DNA from: CAYUFB01 sp964444125
Lineage (GTDB): Bacteria; Patescibacteriota; Dojkabacteria; B142; JAFGMG01
Assembly: GCA_964444125.1 (NCBI GenBank)
Contig: CAYUFB010000003.1
Span: 1 to 63,916 of the forward strand
Length of the DNA: 63,916 nucleotides
Direction: 5' to 3'
Position 1 is the first letter of the stretch; each line of letters opens with the position of its first letter. Position numbers and translations under genes: made by a program. Under the pieces are notes generated by a model. That model was not told the origin of the DNA. It worked only from the letters and a program-made list of their open reading frames with translations, and searched no databases. This document shows positions 36,172 through 44,919 of the stretch, in pieces.

Positions 36172-37848
36172 TCATTTCGAAGGTTTCTTGGGACCAAATG
36201 GTTGAGTGAATTTACCTACAACAGCAGATGCTCCACCAAATCCACCTGCCAAACCAGTTGGCAATCCCATAAATGGAGCACCACCAACAAGAGCTCTTGT
36301 AGTTCTCTGGCCTGGGGTCAATCTATCTGCATACGCCGGCAATACATTAAGCGCTTGATCAAGTGCATCGGGTATGACTGGAGTCGTCATGAATAACCCA
36401 AAAGCCAAAATCATTTGTACAACACTAATTTGACTTGTTTCTGTGCTATCGAGCACCGCACTGGAATATCCTAATAATGGCGGTAAAAATTTCAATCCAT
36501 TCATAAATTCAGTATGGTGGGTGATGACTATCATAAGCAAAAATACTGCATATACTGCTACAAATGAAAGTGATGCTGATAAAAGAGTCTTGAAATATCC
36601 AAATATAGCTTTGGCACCTTGTCCGGGGATTGCTACTGTAAGCATAATAAATGGTGATATTATGGGATAAAGAACCAATACAAGGTACTTGGTCAAGAAT
36701 TTCAAAAACAGCTTGACTGAGGTAGACAACGCGGCAATTGCAAACATAAGCTGGATAAACACACCGGTAAATCCATTGTCTAACATACCAGTCAATACTT
36801 TTGTGACTACTCCTCCTAAGACATTGGTCTGAGGTATGACAGATTTTGTATCAGCGTTGATTATATCTACATTTGATGTGATAAATATCTCCCATGCACT
36901 CATGGCAGGATCGTCTATTTGAAGATGGTTTCTAGCAGGGTCTTCTTCAGTGCCAAATGTACCCCCAAATTCTTTGACATTTTTAATTTCAAAGCCAAAC
37001 TTATCAAGTGTCGTTGGTGCCCATACGTCTTTGTACCCAGGTGACCAGGAATTTTGGACGAGAACTTGTTGGACCAGATTTGATCCAACTGTGATCATAT
37101 CTATGGCAAGTCCGGATAGCGGATAGCTCAAAGTGATCATAATCAATGCTACAATGATATTTGGGATAGAATTGGCTATTGTAACTTGAGTTTGACCACC
37201 AAGGTTGCTTCTAAATGCTACCATGAAAGCAATTATGATTATGATCAAAATCAAGGCGAGATAAGCAATATTTCTAGTAATTGTCCAAAAAGCCTGAATT
37301 GGCTTAAGGATATTGTATCCAAGTCCAGGATAGTATATCCACGATGCTTCTCCTTCTGTCTGGGCATGAGCTACATGTCCTGTAGTGATTTTTTCCCATT
37401 CTTGTTGTGCGTATACTATGCCACTTGCAGGTGGATTGTGATACATCTGCTGATTGAATGACATGACAGTATCAAGTGCCCCTGGTTGATTGATGTATAA
37501 ATACTGGCCACTTGCTGATGTCAGAGGCTCCCCAGTTTCGCTATCTCTAATCAATAATGGTTGTGGAATTATTTCGTTTTTTAATCCAGAAAGTAAAGCA
37601 CTAATCATATTGCCATCGACGCTTTTAGTAAGCTCTTGTGTGTTTTTATCATAATATACGGATCCATCTCCGGATATATATGTTTTTGCCGCACTATCCG
37701 TACTTTCGTTATTAATAAGATATATATTCCCATCTACATCTTGGATTCGAGTTTTGGCTGCTTGTGCGGGGCTTGTAAATAATGATGTGAATACCAAAAG
37801 TGTAAGTAGTGAAACTAATAATATTTTGGTTTTTGAAAATTTGGGCAT
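36172..37848 (-). CDS. VirB6/TrbL-like polytopic membrane protein
   Basis: This 558-residue protein begins with a signal peptide (about 1-30, ending PAQAA) and a roughly 160-residue beta-rich extracytoplasmic domain. About seven membrane helices follow; the second and third (NIIVALIMITLSYPLSGLAIDMI) and a later pair (YLVLVLYPIISPFIMLTVAIPG) frame short conserved-looking loops. The layout of a signal, a soluble domain and a polytopic half with central helix pairs resembles VirB6/TrbL channel components of type IV secretion. Sequence alone does not prove homology, and no VirB4-type ATPase lies in the window. Confidence 0.55.
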   Translation of the reverse strand: MPKFSKTKILLVSLLTLLVFTSLFTSPAQAAKTRIQDVDGNIYLINNESTDSAAKTYISGDGSVYYDKNTQELTKSVDGNMISALLSGLKNEIIPQPLLIRDSETGEPLTSASGQYLYINQPGALDTVMSFNQQMYHNPPASGIVYAQQEWEKITTGHVAHAQTEGEASWIYYPGLGYNILKPIQAFWTITRNIAYLALILIIIIIAFMVAFRSNLGGQTQVTIANSIPNIIVALIMITLSYPLSGLAIDMITVGSNLVQQVLVQNSWSPGYKDVWAPTTLDKFGFEIKNVKEFGGTFGTEEDPARNHLQIDDPAMSAWEIFITSNVDIINADTKSVIPQTNVLGGVVTKVLTGMLDNGFTGVFIQLMFAIAALSTSVKLFLKFLTKYLVLVLYPIISPFIMLTVAIPGQGAKAIFGYFKTLLSASLSFVAVYAVFLLMIVITHHTEFMNGLKFLPPLLGYSSAVLDSTETSQISVVQMILAFGLFMTTPVIPDALDQALNVLPAYADRLTPGQRTTRALVGGAPFMGLPTGLAGGFGGASAVVGKFTQPFGPKKPSK

Positions 37849-37931
37849 AATCTAGACAATTTTGATAATCTTCAGAGTCAGTATAGAAAGTTTAGAAAAA
37901 GATAGCAAGCAAGTAAGAAAGAAAATTTTGC

Positions 37932-38525
37932 TTAAAGACTTGATAAATTGACTGGGGGTGGGTTGATAGGTTTATCGTTATTGTTGTAGTCAAGAACTTG
38001 TGGCGGATTTTGACTTGTCGCCGTTTCAATCGTTGCTGATTGAGTTTGAGATTCACTGGGCGAAACTGCTGGTTGCTGGGGTTGGGTTTGCACGGACGTA
38101 TTGTCAGTTTTTTGTTTATTCTTTAGATCTTCAAGAACTTCTTTGTTAATTGATAAATCTGCCTGAACGTATTGTAATACGTCTAAAGCATCCTCTTCGT
38201 TTAGTTTATTTAGTGCCTGAGAAATAATTTTTTGATCATAGATATCTAATGCATCTTTTAATTTTTGTTCAAAACTTTTGCGATCTATTTCAGTGATGTT
38301 TTTTTGAATAATTTCGTAGGCAGTAGTAACATCTGTTAACTCTTCTATTTCGGTCATGACTGTAGATTTCTTTTCTTTAGGTATTGCACCATTTCTAAAT
38401 TGCTCTAAAAAAAACTCGTTAATTATTTCTAAACCACCTTCTAAATAATTTTCATAGTATTCCCTAAGCTCAGGCTCGCTTGAAGGTTTAAATAATTTAT
38501 TGATTATGCCAATATTTAAATTCAT
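37932..38525 (-). CDS. Small acidic helical protein with Pro/Gln tail
   Basis: A 197-residue protein: residues 1-135 are highly charged helices (ENYLEGGLEIINEFFLEQF, DRKSFEQKLKDALDIYDQK) and the last 60 residues are a disordered Gln/Pro/Ser/Thr tail. No membrane segment. It lies 18 bases after the 1086-residue protein gene and before the VirB6-like gene. It resembles the other small acidic proteins of the cluster in composition rather than in clear sequence. Function unknown. Confidence 0.65.
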   Translation of the reverse strand: MNLNIGIINKLFKPSSEPELREYYENYLEGGLEIINEFFLEQFRNGAIPKEKKSTVMTEIEELTDVTTAYEIIQKNITEIDRKSFEQKLKDALDIYDQKIISQALNKLNEEDALDVLQYVQADLSINKEVLEDLKNKQKTDNTSVQTQPQQPAVSPSESQTQSATIETATSQNPPQVLDYNNNDKPINPPPVNLSSL

Positions 38526-38543
38526 TTTATTTTATTGAAATAT

Positions 38544-41500
38544 TTAAGAACTAAAGCCATACATATTTCTAGTTTGAGTAGAGATGCTATATCCTCTTTG
38601 TTTCATATTTTCTATGAGTGCATTCTCTATTTGACCAAGTATACTAATGTTCCGTTCTATCATGCCCATAAAACTTCCATAGTTTAGATTTCTTTCTCCT
38701 CTTCTTATCCCAAAAGATTCAAAAAGAGCTTCGGTCATTGGATCTTTGTCTGCTGGAAGTTCTCCCGTTTGATTATATATATATGCATCATTAAAGAATG
38801 TTAGGATTTTGTCTTTGTTCGTAACTTTTCTTGACAATTCTTTTAGGGACTTTTCTCTACTTCTAATATCTTTATTAAGCGATCTGATGTATTCGTTATT
38901 CAATTTGCGGAATAATAGTAATCCGGATACCCCAAAAATGGCGCCAAGTCTTATACTTCCGATACCAAGAGGTATACCTACGATACCAAGAGACGTACCT
39001 AGTCCAGAACCAATCAGTGCTGAAGTGAAGCCAATCTTTCCTATTAATTTAAGCTTGTTTCCCCACTTCTTGAGCCTTGTTTTTAATAGTTCAAGTCTCA
39101 ATGTGAATCGATCTCTTTCTTGGTCTTCAATTAATTCTTTTAGATCTTCTTTTTGTTGTTGTATTTTCAATGTTTCTAGTAGAGTTTCTCTTGAAGCATG
39201 TCCAAAAAGATCTTTCCTCTCTGCAGATTCTTTGTATTCTTCTGGATAATTTGTTCTTAAGTAATCGTTGATTTCACTATCCTTAAATCCTAGCTCTGCC
39301 AATTTATCTTTAATTTCAAGTAATTCAATGTACCTTGTTGCTGGACTTCCTTCTGTATTGATTTTGCTAATAACCTCTTGAGCAAGCTTGCCCATAAATT
39401 CGACCCTAGGACTTACTGTAGTGTTTTTGGTACTTTCAATATTTGCTAACTGATTAAATAACTCAACAAATTGATTTCGATCAACTGTATCAGTGTTCGG
39501 GGAGTATCCCAATGCTTCGAGTGCCTTTTCTGCTTCTTTCCTTGCTTCGTCTAATTCTAATCTTGTCACTCCTGGGGCACCAAACGATCGATCAGCTTTT
39601 ATAATAGCCTGGTTTATAGTTCTGACCATATCTTCCCTTCTTCTTGAGTTTAATTCTCTTTGTATTTCATTCATTGTAAGTTCACTATTGCCGATTAAGG
39701 CCCACTGTCCACTTTCTGTAAGAGCTGCGTCAATATGTTTCTGGATATCAGCATCTTCAAGTCCTAATTTCCTTGCTTCTCTTATAGCCTTCAATGCTGT
39801 TTCTTTGGCTTTGTCGATATCTTGTGGTGTGGCTATGGCAAGTGCTTGATCCACTGCATTGACCAACATTCTGATTTTTTCTTCTGCATCAGGAAATTCG
39901 GTATCTATCATCTCTCGATATTTACCAATTAGTTCATTTCTTAGTTGTGCCCTTCTTGTTGGGTTCATTTCTGCAAGATCTATATTCATAGATTGTACAT
40001 CTCGTCTGATGAGGCTTTGAGTTTTTTGGTTGAAACTAGTCGGTGTTTCCGTTATTGATAATATTCTTTTTGCATCTTCAAGTTCTTTACGTTGTGCATC
40101 GGTACGCCTTGCTTCACTAATCCTTTCAATTTCCAAAATTTTCCTCTTTGCATCATTAATCGCAGCAGAATCTACTCTTTTTTTCATCAAAGCTTTGGCA
40201 TTATCTTGTTTTTCTTGTCCAAGTTTTTCTAATAGTGTTTCCCATTCTTCTAGATCAATCTCTTCGGATTTCTGTAGTTCTGCTGGTGTAGGTCCATCAT
40301 CATCAAGACTAGGGGCTGGTACATTCTGGCCGCGCTGTCGATCATCAATATTCTTTATTAGTTGGAGTTCATGCAATGCGTTTATGATATCCTCGTCTTC
40401 AAGTTCTGTAAGCATATTTATGAACGTTTGTTGTCTATTTTTGTCCACAAGTGTTGTAAAAAGTGTATTGATATGATCTGTAAGGCTATTAGGGTCCTCA
40501 ATTAGAGTAATAATAGTTTCATAATATGCGTTGTAAACAAGAGTGCCTGCAGTGGCAGGATATGCATCTCTTAGTTTTTTGGCTACTGAACCTATATTTT
40601 CTTTTTTATCTTTTAATTGATTTATTAATATTTGATCTGCTTTGTATCTTGTTGCATGGTTGAAGTCACCAGAACTATTTGCGTTAATAATAAAAGTTGT
40701 GGCAGAATCAAATTTGTCATCAGCGAATAATTCTTCAATATTTCTTAAGGCATTATTGTTAATGATATCTCCATTTTCTTCTAAATAATATCCTTCTAAT
40801 TCAAGTACGATTTGCGCAGAAAATTTTTCGATATCTGTCATATCTTCCGGTAGTCGTTCTAATAATCGCCCATCCTTTTGCCATCTCTTTTTGTGAGCTT
40901 CTGCAGTAATTGCAAAATCTGATATTTCAATATCTGGCGCAACTCGTTTTTTTAGTTCGGTTAGTTTGTTATACTCTGAACTAATGTCGGCAAGTTTTGC
41001 CTCTGTAAATGACGGGATTCCAAATATGTGACTATGTTGTGTTGCTAAATAATTTAAAATTGTGATCTCTGCTTGTGTCGGAGAACTTAAAGCATTTAAT
41101 GTTGCTATTCTGTGTTCATTGCGCCTGCCATCTGTACTCAGGCCGATTTGTATACATGAAAATAATATTCTGTTTTGTAAATGGTCTGATAATCCTGTAA
41201 GAATTGCATCTTTGTCTTTTCTGTTTTTAATTTGTTTTATTACTTCAACTAAAAGAGTAGGCATAGACTCCAACTTATCTTTGTCTGTGGAATGAATTGA
41301 ATCATTTAGAATAATTGCGAGATTCTCTGCTATTTTTTCCGATGAGTCAGCATTATTGAATATTTCTTGAAAATTAATTTCCTGAGGCGCAGAATTTTCT
41401 CCTGGAGTCGCTGTTCCTGCCTCAACTGGTGCCCCACCTGGAGCTGCATCAGGTCCTGGAATAAGAGCTTCGTCTGTCCCTTCAGATTCTGCGTCAGCAG

Positions 41501-41804
41501 CCTCACCAGAAGCTTCCTCAGTTGCTGGAATAGAACCATCGGATACTACAGATGTCACACCTTGATGTTCATCTGGAGCAGGCGCTTCAGCTGGTGCCCC
41601 ACCTGGTGCGGCTGCTGTTAAATCGGGAATCTCTGCCGGTTTAGGAACTATAGTTCTTTTAGCTTTTTGTGCAGATCTAGAAAGAAGTTCGCCAGCTTTC
41701 TCTTCTGTCATTGGTTGGCCAAGAAACTCTGGCTCTGCTTCTGACATTTCTGGCCGTAGTCCTTTTTCTCCCTCGCTATGATCTGGTAGTTTTGGTGTGC
41801 TCAT
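38544..41804 (-). CDS. Giant helical protein with late membrane hairpin
   Basis: An unrecognised 1086-residue protein. Its N-terminus (1-150) is low-complexity, with repeated APGGAP-type motifs. The bulk is charged alpha-helical with coiled-coil stretches (EISEARR-, ELEDAKRILS-type). A glycine-rich hydrophobic hairpin lies at about residues 918-960 (GFTSALIGSGLGTSLG, then GIGSIRLGAIFGVSGLLLF), followed by a charged C-terminus. The start ATG overlaps the stop of the preceding 86-residue gene (ATGA), showing tight coupling. Confidence 0.75.
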   Translation of the reverse strand: MSTPKLPDHSEGEKGLRPEMSEAEPEFLGQPMTEEKAGELLSRSAQKAKRTIVPKPAEIPDLTAAAPGGAPAEAPAPDEHQGVTSVVSDGSIPATEEASGEAADAESEGTDEALIPGPDAAPGGAPVEAGTATPGENSAPQEINFQEIFNNADSSEKIAENLAIILNDSIHSTDKDKLESMPTLLVEVIKQIKNRKDKDAILTGLSDHLQNRILFSCIQIGLSTDGRRNEHRIATLNALSSPTQAEITILNYLATQHSHIFGIPSFTEAKLADISSEYNKLTELKKRVAPDIEISDFAITAEAHKKRWQKDGRLLERLPEDMTDIEKFSAQIVLELEGYYLEENGDIINNNALRNIEELFADDKFDSATTFIINANSSGDFNHATRYKADQILINQLKDKKENIGSVAKKLRDAYPATAGTLVYNAYYETIITLIEDPNSLTDHINTLFTTLVDKNRQQTFINMLTELEDEDIINALHELQLIKNIDDRQRGQNVPAPSLDDDGPTPAELQKSEEIDLEEWETLLEKLGQEKQDNAKALMKKRVDSAAINDAKRKILEIERISEARRTDAQRKELEDAKRILSITETPTSFNQKTQSLIRRDVQSMNIDLAEMNPTRRAQLRNELIGKYREMIDTEFPDAEEKIRMLVNAVDQALAIATPQDIDKAKETALKAIREARKLGLEDADIQKHIDAALTESGQWALIGNSELTMNEIQRELNSRRREDMVRTINQAIIKADRSFGAPGVTRLELDEARKEAEKALEALGYSPNTDTVDRNQFVELFNQLANIESTKNTTVSPRVEFMGKLAQEVISKINTEGSPATRYIELLEIKDKLAELGFKDSEINDYLRTNYPEEYKESAERKDLFGHASRETLLETLKIQQQKEDLKELIEDQERDRFTLRLELLKTRLKKWGNKLKLIGKIGFTSALIGSGLGTSLGIVGIPLGIGSIRLGAIFGVSGLLLFRKLNNEYIRSLNKDIRSREKSLKELSRKVTNKDKILTFFNDAYIYNQTGELPADKDPMTEALFESFGIRRGERNLNYGSFMGMIERNISILGQIENALIENMKQRGYSISTQTRNMYGFSS

Positions 41805-42061
41805 TTCTTGGCTAAATTTTTATTTAAATAATCAATTAATTCTCCATTTTCGGCTAATTCGTCGAACAATAAAACATTCTCCAAAATCTTGCTGTCTGGC
41901 ATTTTGTCTTTTCTAAGGTTTTTCACCATTTCACGCAAAAAACTATTTGGAATCCTAGTACCAGTTTCCATCATTTTTCTTTTTCTATCCTTGTCGGCAA
42001 CGACTTGTTCAGTAGATCCGTCAGCGATATTTTGTAGTATCTGTTGTGCGTTTAGTGACAT
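41801..42061 (-). CDS. Small helical protein, paralogue of the next gene
   Basis: An 86-residue soluble protein (MSLNAQQILQNIADG...). It shares length and a common plan with the 85-residue product at 42118-42375: ILQNI-G-T/D, then VP/IPN, MV..LR, ILENVLLFDELAE..EL..YL. The two are about 40% identical by eye. Its stop overlaps the start of the 1086-residue gene. The ATG at 42061 is chosen over a TTG two codons upstream. Confidence 0.7.
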   Translation of the reverse strand: MSLNAQQILQNIADGSTEQVVADKDRKRKMMETGTRIPNSFLREMVKNLRKDKMPDSKILENVLLFDELAENGELIDYLNKNLAKK

Positions 42062-42117
42062 AAACAATAAATTATTTATTATTCATTATGAATACAATTT
42101 ATAAAAAAAGCAAAAAA

Positions 42118-42375
42118 TTATTGCACTTTTTGTTTTTGTTTTGCTAAATACTCCACCAATTCATCTTTTTCGGCAAGTTGGTCGAAAAATAATATCCTGT
42201 CTACAATTTCATTTTCTGGTACGCCTCTGGCTCTAAGCCTTCCTACCATATTTTGCATCACAGCGTTTGGCACTTTTTTGCCATCTTCAACCATTTTGTA
42301 TTGTTTCTCTTTTGGATCCACAATATCGTCTGTGTTGCCGGCTATTATGTTTTGTAGTGTATTGGTTGGTGTCAT
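42118..42375 (-). CDS. Small helical protein, paralogue of the previous gene
   Basis: An 85-residue soluble protein (MTPTNTLQNIIAGNTDD...) related to the 86-residue product next to it; conserved positions include PNAVMQNMVGRLR and ILFFDQLAEKDELVEYL. A longer frame runs back into the repeat array, but those codons are repeat-derived and the ATG at 42375 is the likely start. Function unknown; perhaps an adaptor for the large proteins. Confidence 0.65.
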   Translation of the reverse strand: MTPTNTLQNIIAGNTDDIVDPKEKQYKMVEDGKKVPNAVMQNMVGRLRARGVPENEIVDRILFFDQLAEKDELVEYLAKQKQKVQ

Positions 42376-42379
42376 TTTG

Positions 42380-42572
42380 ATCAGTATACAGTATTCAGTA
42401 TTCAGCTTACAGTATAGAGCATTAAGCATTCAGCATAAAGCATAAAGCATACAGTATTCAGCATACAGTATTCAGTATCTAGTTTTGAGTCTTGAGTAAT
42501 AGCAAGAAAAATTGCTGATATATAATTCAAAGCTCAAGACTCATAACTCATAGCTCATGACTCAATACTCAA
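42380..42572. repeat. Degenerate short-repeat array with a hairpin core
   Basis: Part one (about 42380-42480) is made of 10-base variants of CAGTATTCAG/CAGCATACAG. Part two carries TTTTGAGTCTTGAGTAATAG and an AGCAA-GAAAAAA-TTGCT hairpin (42501-42516), and then many ACTCA-type heptamers (CTCAAGACTCA, CTCATGACTCA, CTCAATACTCA). TGAGTCTTGAG (42486-42496) and CTCAAGACTCA (42533-42543) form an 11-bp outer stem. It sits between the 85- and 145-residue protein genes. Confidence 0.75.
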
Positions 42573-42575
42573 CAC

Positions 42576-43013
42576 TCACTGTTCAACGCTCTCATCCAGT
42601 TCTTCGTATGCTTGGCGAATTTCTTCATTTTGTTCATCCATTACTTTGAGCAATTCTGCTTTTTGTTCATCGTTAAGACTATCTCTAACCTTCTCTATCA
42701 AATCCATTTCAAGATCTCTCATCTCATCTTCAAATCTCTCCCAGAACTCAGTTAAATCAAACTGTACGTTTTTGTCTAACCATCTTTTGTAATCATCAAA
42801 TTTCTCCTTGGTTAGATTATCTGCATTTTCTAAATAATCTCTAATTTGCTCAAGTTGATTATCATCTTCAATTCTGTCGTTTAGATAAAGAACAAAATTT
42901 ATATTGAATTTGTGTTCTATAAGTCTAGCCAATTCTTCTAGAATATGGACGATTACTTCTTCTTTCTCTCCTGCAATTTCCAGTATTTTTTTTATTAGAG
43001 CAAAATTGAACAT
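42576..43013 (-). CDS. Small acidic helical protein
   Basis: A 145-residue, strongly acidic, all-helical soluble protein (EKEEVIVHILEELARLIEHKFN, then WERFEDEMRDLEMDLIEKV). No signal peptide or membrane segment. It is encoded 13 bases after the Pro/Thr-rich membrane protein gene and probably belongs with it. No family recognised. Confidence 0.65.
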   Translation of the reverse strand: MFNFALIKKILEIAGEKEEVIVHILEELARLIEHKFNINFVLYLNDRIEDDNQLEQIRDYLENADNLTKEKFDDYKRWLDKNVQFDLTEFWERFEDEMRDLEMDLIEKVRDSLNDEQKAELLKVMDEQNEEIRQAYEELDESVEQ

Positions 43014-43026
43014 TATTTATATTAAT

Positions 43027-44367
43027 TTAATAATAGCTTGTAGGTTTTTGTTTTTTTATCCGTTCAGCTTTCATTTTGTTCCTAATGCCTTTGACTCTGT
43101 CGTCGACATATCCAAGAGCTTTTTCGTATTGTTGGGCTTCCTTTGTTTTGTTTTCCAACCTTGCAGCTTTTGCCTGATTGGATATCAAGAATTTCTCCTG
43201 TTCTTTGGTATCGTAGACTGCAAGAAGACCTTTTTTGTGCATAAGATCCTGGATACGTCTTGTAATTTTGTGCATACCATATAGAGCACCAAGAATACCA
43301 ACTCCAGGAATTACTGTCTTGTCGAGTTTGCCTGGTGATGGAAAAGTACCGAAGTCGGGTCTTCCTATATATTGAGAATTGGTATTATTTTCATTTTCAT
43401 TTAAAATAGGAGTAGGGAATTGTCCTTTATAAAAAACTGAACCTTCGCCAAAAATACCCGCAAAAGGAGCTCCTACAACTTTGGTCGCACCAATGGCCAA
43501 TTTGTCAGGATTGACCCCAAGTCCTGCCATCTCCATAAGTCTGCCTGTATACCACATAGTCTTTTGAAATAAGCCACCTTCTTTGAAATTCGTTGTATGA
43601 TAATCAAAAAATCCTGTTTCAATTCCTTTGCCCCATCCTACAATTCTTTGTCCAATATTGAGTAGTGCGTTTTTACCTTTTTCTAATATTGGTCCCCCAA
43701 AAGTTTTAAGGGTCTCAAATGCTTCTTTGGGGTTTGTACCTGCCAAAACACTTCCTCCGAAATATACTAATGCTAGAGGACCTAAGATTTTGATTGTGTT
43801 TTTGCCCAGTCTTTTTATATCTTCTAGAACTTTTCTTCTTGCGCCACTTTGAATCTCAATCGCTCTTTGATATTGTACATCTGATACCTTGAATTTGTCT
43901 TTGATACTTTCAATTACTTCTTTTGCAGTCCTTGTTTCAGGTACGGGTGCTTCTTCAGGTTCCTCTGGTCTTCTACCACGTATTACTACGTTGTGATTAA
44001 CTGGTATATCAATGTCAGCAAGATCTCTTGGATCAACTTGTACACGTTCTGTTGGTGCAGGTCGTCTGACAATAAGACCATCTGGTTCGGCTGCTGCTGG
44101 TTGACGATATTCTTGTGCTGCAGGTTCGGTAGGTCTTGTAACTTGTGTAGCTGGCTCTGTTGGAGTGGTTGGTGCAGTTCGTGCTGGGCTTGATAGTATT
44201 GGAGGAGAATAAGAACTATCCGCAGTCCTACTTTGTGGATTGGCAGTATTAGCTGTTGGAAGTTGTGTCGGTTGAGTTGGCCTTGTAGGAGCTGTTATAT
44301 GTATGGGAACCTCTGCAATAGGTCTTGCATCCATACCTCCAGTTGTCTCTCCAGGATTACCTGACAT
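43027..44367 (-). CDS. Proline/threonine-rich membrane protein
   Basis: A 446-residue protein. The N-terminal 165 residues are low-complexity Pro/Thr/Ala (TAPTTPTEPATQVTRPTEP, then an RRPEEPEEAPVPE stretch) and probably disordered. A hydrophobic patch (about 185-210, LGPLALVYFGGSVLAG) follows, then a globular, glycine-rich region and a basic, lysine-rich C-terminus (RNKMKAERIKKQKP). The ATG at 44367 is used; a GTG one codon earlier gives a longer frame. It lies between small acidic-protein genes. Confidence 0.7.
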   Translation of the reverse strand: MSGNPGETTGGMDARPIAEVPIHITAPTRPTQPTQLPTANTANPQSRTADSSYSPPILSSPARTAPTTPTEPATQVTRPTEPAAQEYRQPAAAEPDGLIVRRPAPTERVQVDPRDLADIDIPVNHNVVIRGRRPEEPEEAPVPETRTAKEVIESIKDKFKVSDVQYQRAIEIQSGARRKVLEDIKRLGKNTIKILGPLALVYFGGSVLAGTNPKEAFETLKTFGGPILEKGKNALLNIGQRIVGWGKGIETGFFDYHTTNFKEGGLFQKTMWYTGRLMEMAGLGVNPDKLAIGATKVVGAPFAGIFGEGSVFYKGQFPTPILNENENNTNSQYIGRPDFGTFPSPGKLDKTVIPGVGILGALYGMHKITRRIQDLMHKKGLLAVYDTKEQEKFLISNQAKAARLENKTKEAQQYEKALGYVDDRVKGIRNKMKAERIKKQKPTSYY

Positions 44368-44425
44368 CACAAAAGTATATAATATTTTTTCATTCTAGGC
44401 GAAAATAGGTGGCTTCGCAAGGGGA

Positions 44426-44893
44426 TTATTCAAGTACCTGTCTGACCTTGTCTTCTAAATCACGTTTTTTGGCGATTCTTATTATTTCTAGTTTTTCTGG
44501 AATTTCTTTCAATTTCTTCTGGAAATATCCGAGAAGTTGCATGATGCCATCTTCAGGGCCTGTCTCAAGAAATTCAAAGAAAATGTCTTTTTCGTATTCT
44601 TTGACAATTTTGTTAATTTCATCTTCTAAATCTGGGTAAGTTTTCATGTATATTTTGATTTGATCATGAAGTGCATAAAAACCTCTTTTGTTATCTTCCT
44701 TGTTTTTCGCTTCCAATAATGTGTTTAATTCCTTTACGACTTCCGGGTCTTCTTTGACCATAAATTCCAAGGTTTTCGAGTAAGCATATTTTGAAATAAC
44801 TTCGTAATGAGTATAGATAAACGATTCCTTCTCATGTTCTAGAAGCCCAAGACTATCTGCAATTATGTTTAATGATTTTTCATCTAAAATCAT
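44426..44893 (-). CDS. Small acidic helical protein
   Basis: A 155-residue soluble helical protein with balanced charge (MILDEKSLNIIADSLGLLEHEKES, later GPEDGIMQLLGYFQKKLKEIPEK). It follows the 1697-residue gene by 26 bases. Function unknown; by position it pairs with that giant protein. Confidence 0.65.
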   Translation of the reverse strand: MILDEKSLNIIADSLGLLEHEKESFIYTHYEVISKYAYSKTLEFMVKEDPEVVKELNTLLEAKNKEDNKRGFYALHDQIKIYMKTYPDLEDEINKIVKEYEKDIFFEFLETGPEDGIMQLLGYFQKKLKEIPEKLEIIRIAKKRDLEDKVRQVLE

Positions 44894-44919
44894 GAAATTA
44901 TTATTAAATTAATTAAATA

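Noticed and set aside
36172..37848. Definite type IV secretion system
   Set aside because: Only a VirB6-like topology is visible; no VirB4/VirD4 ATPase, pilin or relaxase in the window.
41801..41804. Alternative genetic code (TGA as Gly or Trp), as in some candidate phyla
   Set aside because: TGA acts as a stop in overlapping ATGA junctions (41801, 57109), and homologous proteins end normally at TGA.
42380..42572. Tandem short repeats as a CRISPR array
   Set aside because: Units are 7-10 bases, degenerate and without spacers of constant length; no cas genes.
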